NCBI RefSeq assembly: GCF_030757795.1
Contig: NZ_JAUQWH010000097.1
Span: 1-32,893 of the forward strand
Direction: 5' to 3'
DNA: 32,893 nucleotides
Source: Actinoplanes oryzae
Lineage (GTDB): Bacteria; Actinomycetota; Actinomycetes; Mycobacteriales; Micromonosporaceae
Under the pieces are notes generated by a model. It worked only from the letters and a program-made list of their open reading frames with translations, was not told where the DNA came from and did not search any database. How positions within the stretch are numbered: the stretch's first letter is position 1; each line of letters opens with the position of its first letter. Made by a program: the position numbers and the translations under genes. Positions 29,338 to 32,893 of this stretch are shown piece after piece.

Positions 29338-32300
29338 TCACCGAAAATCCCGCGATGCCGGCGTCACCGGCGGGGTGAGCGTCTCCAGCCGGTCGGCGAC
29401 CAGGTTCAGCACGCCCTCCGCGGTCTTCTCGAGGATGCCGCGCACCAGCAGCGCCGAGCTGGTCCGCGCCACCCGGCGATAGCGCTGCCACAGCCCCGGC
29501 GAGCAGGTGACGTTGAGCATCCCGGTCTCGTCCTCCAGGTTCACGAAGGTGACCCCGCCCGCGGTCGCCGGCCGCTGCCGGTGGGTCACGATGCCGCCGA
29601 CCCGGATCCGGGTGCCCTTCTCCACCCTTCCGACCTTGGCGATGGGCAGCGCCTCCCGCCGGTCCAGCTCGGCGCGGAGGAACTGCGCCGGGTGCGAGTC
29701 CGGGGACAGACCGGTCGCCCACACGTCCGCGACCAGCTTGTCGACGTCCTCCATGCCGGGCAGCGCGGGCGCGCCCGTCCCGGTGACCGTGCCCGGCAGC
29801 CGGTCCGGCCGGTCCTGCGCCGCCGCACCCGCCGCCCACAGCGCCTCGCGGCGCGAAAGCCCGAAACCCGCGAAGGCATCGGCGGTCGCGAGGGCCTCCA
29901 GGTGGGCGGTCGTGCAGCCGGTCCGTCGCGCGAGATCCGCCATGTCCCGGTACGGCCCCCCGGCGCGCCGTTCCCGTTCGATCCGCTCCGCGAGGTCCGC
30001 CCCGAGCGTGCGGACACTCGACAGCCCCATCCGTACGGCCGGCCCGCCGAGCCCCCACATGTGCGGCGGCTCCCCCGGCCCGGAGCCCCAGCGGGTGCCC
30101 GCGCCGGATTCGAGGGTGGCCAGGGCGTCGCTGAGGTTGATGTCGGGGCGGCGCACCTCGACGCCGTGGCGGCGGGCGTCGTCGACCAGCGACTGCGGCG
30201 AGTAGAAGCCCATCGGCTGGGCGTTGAGCAGGGCCGCGCAGAAGGGGGCGGGGTGATACCTCTTCAGCCAGGCGCTGGCGTAGACGAGGTAGGCGAAGCT
30301 CATCGCGTGGCTCTCGGGGAAGCCGTAGTTGGCGAACGACGACAGCTTGTGAAACATCTCATCGGCGAGGTCGCCGGTGATGCCCCGCTCCTTCATTCCC
30401 GCATAGAGCCGCTGTCTGATTTGTTCCATCTTCTCGGTCGACCGCTTGGACCCCATCGCTCGCCGCAGCTGATCGGCTTCCGCCGGGTTGAACCCGGCAA
30501 CGTCGATCGCCAGTTGCATGAGCTGCTCTTGGAACAGCGGCACGCCCAGAGTCTTGGCCAGGGCGTTCGCCATCAACGGGTGGGGAACGGTCGGCGCCTC
30601 AAGTCCGTTCTTCCGTCTTATGTACGGGTGGACCGAACCGCCCTGGATCGGCCCCGGGCGGATGAGTGCCACCTCGACGACGAGGTCATAGAACTTGTCC
30701 GGCTTGAGCCGAGGCAGTGTCGCCATCTGGGCCCGGCTTTCCACCTGGAAGACACCCACCGAGTCGGCCCGTTGGAGCATGTCGTAAATTTCCGGATCGT
30801 CCAGGCGCATGTCGCCGAGGTCCAGCTCCAGCTCGATCATGTCGTACGCGTAGTGCAGCGCCGACAGCATCCCCAGCCCGAGCAGGTCGAACTTGACGAG
30901 CTCGATCGCCGCGCAGTCGTCCTTGTCCCACTGCAGCACCGAGCGGCCCGGCATCCGCCCCCACTCCACCGGGCACACCTCGATGATCGGCCGGTCGCAG
31001 ATCACCATGCCGCCGGAGTGGATGCCCAGGTGCCGCGGGAAGCTCTGCACCTGGTTCGCGAAGTCGACCACGTGTGCCGGGATGTCCTCCACGTCCACCG
31101 CGGCGACGCTCCCCCACCGGTCGATCTGCTTGCTCCACGCGTCCTGCTGCCCGGGCGAGAACCCGAAGGCCTTGGCCATGTCCCGTACGGCCGACCGGGG
31201 CCGGTAGGAGATGACGTTGGCGACCTGGGCGGCGTGCTCGCGGCCGTGCTTGTCGTAGACGTACTGGATGACCTTCTCGCGCTGGTCCGACTCGATGTCC
31301 ACGTCGATGTCCGGCGGCCCGTCGCGCTCCGGGGCGAGGAACCGCTCGAACAGCAGGTCGTACTCCACGGCGTCCACATTGGTGATCCGCAGCGCGTAAC
31401 AGACCGCCGAGTTCGCGGCCGAGCCCCGCCCCTGGCAGTAGATCTTGTTCTCGCGGCAGAACCGCACGATGTCGTACACCACCAGGAAGTAGCCCGGGAA
31501 GTCCAGCTCCTCGATCATGCGCAGCTCGTGCTCGATCTGCTCGTACGCCTTCGGGTGCGCCTGCGGCGGCCCGTAGCGTTCGCGGGCGCCGCGCATGGTC
31601 AGCTCGCGCAGCCAGCTCATCTCGGTGTGCCCCGGCTCGGGGATCGGGAAGTCGGGCAGCTTCGGCGCCACCAGGTTGAGGTCGAACGCGAGCTCCCGGC
31701 CGTACATCGCGGCGTTCTCCACCGCACCCGGGTACGCCGCGAACAGCCGCTTCATCTCCGCACCGCTGCGCAGGTGCGCCGTCCCCGCCGCGGGCAGCCA
31801 GCCGTCGATCTCGTCCAGGCTGCGCCGGGCCCGCACCGCCGCCAGCGTGGTCGCCAGCCGCCGCCGGCCCGGGGTGGCGTAGTGCACGTTGCCGGTCGCG
31901 ACCACTTCGACGCGGCGGCTGCGGGCCAGCTCGTACAGGACGTCGTTGCGGTCGTCGTCGTCCGGGTCGCCGTGCGCGGTCAACTCGACGACGACGTTGG
32001 CGCGGTCGAAGAGGTCGATGAGCCTGTCCAGCTCGTAGGCGGCCGCCTCCGGACCCTGTCGCGCCAGCGCCTGCGGCACGCTGCCCTTCCGGCACCCGGT
32101 CAGGACCAGGACGTGGTCCCTCAGGACCTCCGCGACCTGCTCTGTTCTCCCGTACGAAGGCCGGCCCTTCTCGCCGCCGTCCAGTTGCGCGCGCGAGATC
32201 GTCCGGGCCAGCCGCGCGTACCCCTCGGTGCCGTGCGCGAGGGCCAGCAGGTGCGTGCCCTCCGGATCGGCCTCGCCGTTCTGCGGCTTCGTGAGCCCGA

Positions 32301-32682
32301 GCGACAGCTCCGCGCCGAAGATCGTGGGCAGCCCCAGCTCCCGCGCCGCCTGCGAGAAGCGCACCACCCCGTAGAACCCGTCGTGATCGGTCACCGCCAG
32401 CCCGGTCAGCCCGAGCCGCGCCGCCTCCTCGGCCAGCTCCTCCGGATGGCTCGCGCCGTCGAGGAAGCTGAAATTCGAGTGGCAGTGCAGCTCCGCGTAC
32501 GGCTCGGCGGCTTGCGCTTTGACGAAGGCCGGCGCCTCGTACGGCTGCCGCTTGCGCGACCACGCCGGCGAGTCCCCGCCGTCGCCGTCCACCGCGAGCG
32601 GGTCGACGACGTGCAGGTGCCGCTTGCCGGTGAGCTTGCTCTCCAGCTCGCCCCAGGAGATGTCCGGATTGTGGAAACTCAT
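29338..32682 (-). CDS. dnaE2: Error-prone DNA polymerase III alpha subunit (ImuC/DnaE2)
   Basis: DnaE2 is the catalytic polymerase of the ImuA'-ImuB-DnaE2 mutasome, which carries out DNA-damage-induced mutagenesis. The 1114-residue product starts with a short soluble stretch, then a PHP domain (YAELHCHSNFSFLDGASHPEEL, from about residue 60). The polymerase core has PDIDVDI with aspartates 458, 460 and 462, and the third acidic site in LVKFDLLGLGML. The helix-hairpin-helix region and a C-terminal OB fold (VGGIVTHRQRP, FVNLEDETGMLNV) complete the protein. The beta-clamp-dependent replicative tail of DnaE1 is missing, as is normal for DnaE2. Its ATG overlaps the imuB stop by one base (TGATG). 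Confidence 0.95.
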   Translation of the reverse strand: MSFHNPDISWGELESKLTGKRHLHVVDPLAVDGDGGDSPAWSRKRQPYEAPAFVKAQAAEPYAELHCHSNFSFLDGASHPEELAEEAARLGLTGLAVTDHDGFYGVVRFSQAARELGLPTIFGAELSLGLTKPQNGEADPEGTHLLALAHGTEGYARLARTISRAQLDGGEKGRPSYGRTEQVAEVLRDHVLVLTGCRKGSVPQALARQGPEAAAYELDRLIDLFDRANVVVELTAHGDPDDDDRNDVLYELARSRRVEVVATGNVHYATPGRRRLATTLAAVRARRSLDEIDGWLPAAGTAHLRSGAEMKRLFAAYPGAVENAAMYGRELAFDLNLVAPKLPDFPIPEPGHTEMSWLRELTMRGARERYGPPQAHPKAYEQIEHELRMIEELDFPGYFLVVYDIVRFCRENKIYCQGRGSAANSAVCYALRITNVDAVEYDLLFERFLAPERDGPPDIDVDIESDQREKVIQYVYDKHGREHAAQVANVISYRPRSAVRDMAKAFGFSPGQQDAWSKQIDRWGSVAAVDVEDIPAHVVDFANQVQSFPRHLGIHSGGMVICDRPIIEVCPVEWGRMPGRSVLQWDKDDCAAIELVKFDLLGLGMLSALHYAYDMIELELDLGDMRLDDPEIYDMLQRADSVGVFQVESRAQMATLPRLKPDKFYDLVVEVALIRPGPIQGGSVHPYIRRKNGLEAPTVPHPLMANALAKTLGVPLFQEQLMQLAIDVAGFNPAEADQLRRAMGSKRSTEKMEQIRQRLYAGMKERGITGDLADEMFHKLSSFANYGFPESHAMSFAYLVYASAWLKRYHPAPFCAALLNAQPMGFYSPQSLVDDARRHGVEVRRPDINLSDALATLESGAGTRWGSGPGEPPHMWGLGGPAVRMGLSSVRTLGADLAERIERERRAGGPYRDMADLARRTGCTTAHLEALATADAFAGFGLSRREALWAAGAAAQDRPDRLPGTVTGTGAPALPGMEDVDKLVADVWATGLSPDSHPAQFLRAELDRREALPIAKVGRVEKGTRIRVGGIVTHRQRPATAGGVTFVNLEDETGMLNVTCSPGLWQRYRRVARTSSALLVRGILEKTAEGVLNLVADRLETLTPPVTPASRDFR

Positions 32683-32893
32683 CAGTCGTACACCGCTTCC
32701 ACGGCCCAGTGACCGCTGCTGAGGGAGAGAAGAAAGGCCCGCCCGTCCGCGACGGCGATCTGGAACCGTGCCCGGCGCCCGGCCTCGGCCGGCGCCCACC
32801 AGCGCTCGTCCACCGGCCACGGCCCGGCCCAGCCGGTGATCTCCAGCTCCTCGCGCCCCAGCACCAGGACCCGGGGCGCGCCGGTGATCTGCA
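32682..32893 (-). CDS. imuB: ImuB-like Y-family polymerase homologue, C-terminal end
   Basis: Only the last 70 codons are in the window. The visible tail reads ITGAPRVLVLGREELEITG, then WAGPWPVDERWW and a final beta-rich segment with FLLSLSSGHWAVEAVYD. The AGPWPVDERWW motif is characteristic of the ImuB C-terminus just before dnaE2. ImuB is a catalytically inactive Y-family protein that bridges DnaE2 to the beta clamp; its clamp-binding motif and degenerate active site would lie outside this window. The one-base overlap with dnaE2 shows translational coupling. The SOS box expected ahead of imuA' is also beyond the right edge. Confidence 0.85.
   Translation of the reverse strand, partial: QITGAPRVLVLGREELEITGWAGPWPVDERWWAPAEAGRRARFQIAVADGRAFLLSLSSGHWAVEAVYD

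Noticed and set aside
29581..32712. Plus-strand 1043-codon open frame opposite dnaE2
   Set aside because: Antisense shadow of a clear DnaE2 polymerase.

Overview
The window comes from a very GC-rich actinobacterium, most likely a Micromonosporaceae/Actinoplanes-type organism. The base composition, MurT/GatD, a DnaE2/ImuB mutasome, an SSI-type protease inhibitor, a DUF3040 protein and several leaderless starts with TAnnnT -10 boxes all point that way. The genus is an inference. It is ordinary chromosomal housekeeping and exoenzyme DNA; I see no phage, transposase, CRISPR array, tRNA or rRNA.

Layout. 1-118 (-): the first codons of a secreted protein, preceded by a ydaO-type cyclic-di-AMP riboswitch (139-329), so probably a cell-wall hydrolase. 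794-3604 (+): murT-gatD (lipid II amidation) and a TVP38/DedA-like membrane protein. 3703-3843: a 16-bp minisatellite between convergent genes. 3863-6125: an MFS exporter (-) divergent from an ArsR-like regulator (+). 6097-10425 (-): leuS then aroA. leuS has a leucine-rich leader peptide and an intrinsic terminator in front of it; aroA carries an in-frame 33-bp tandem repeat. 10488-13382 (-): a secreted M36 metalloprotease. 13653-18485 (+): a moxR-DUF58-transglutaminase (TgpA-like) operon whose last stop codon sits in the loop of a duplicated terminator hairpin. 18486-19136: a convergent gap with hairpins and no gene I can support.

From 19137 to the right edge everything is on the minus strand. 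Read 5' to 3' it runs: imuB (3' end), dnaE2, an SSI-type subtilisin inhibitor, a DASS (SLC13) dicarboxylate transporter, a tartrate/D-malate-type dehydrogenase, a large secreted subtilase, then methyltransferase, phosphodiesterase, dinB and DUF3040.

How they fit together. imuB-dnaE2 and dinB are two separate translesion loci. The transporter and dehydrogenase are coupled by a 1-nt gap and look like an uptake-plus-oxidation module for a C4 hydroxy-diacid. The inhibitor and the subtilase flank that module and could be an enzyme/inhibitor pair. The best regulatory observations are the riboswitch, the leuS attenuator and the leaderless promoters; the best structural ones are the aroA repeat and the duplicated stop/terminator. 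I did not find a clearly new multi-gene defence or biosynthetic system.
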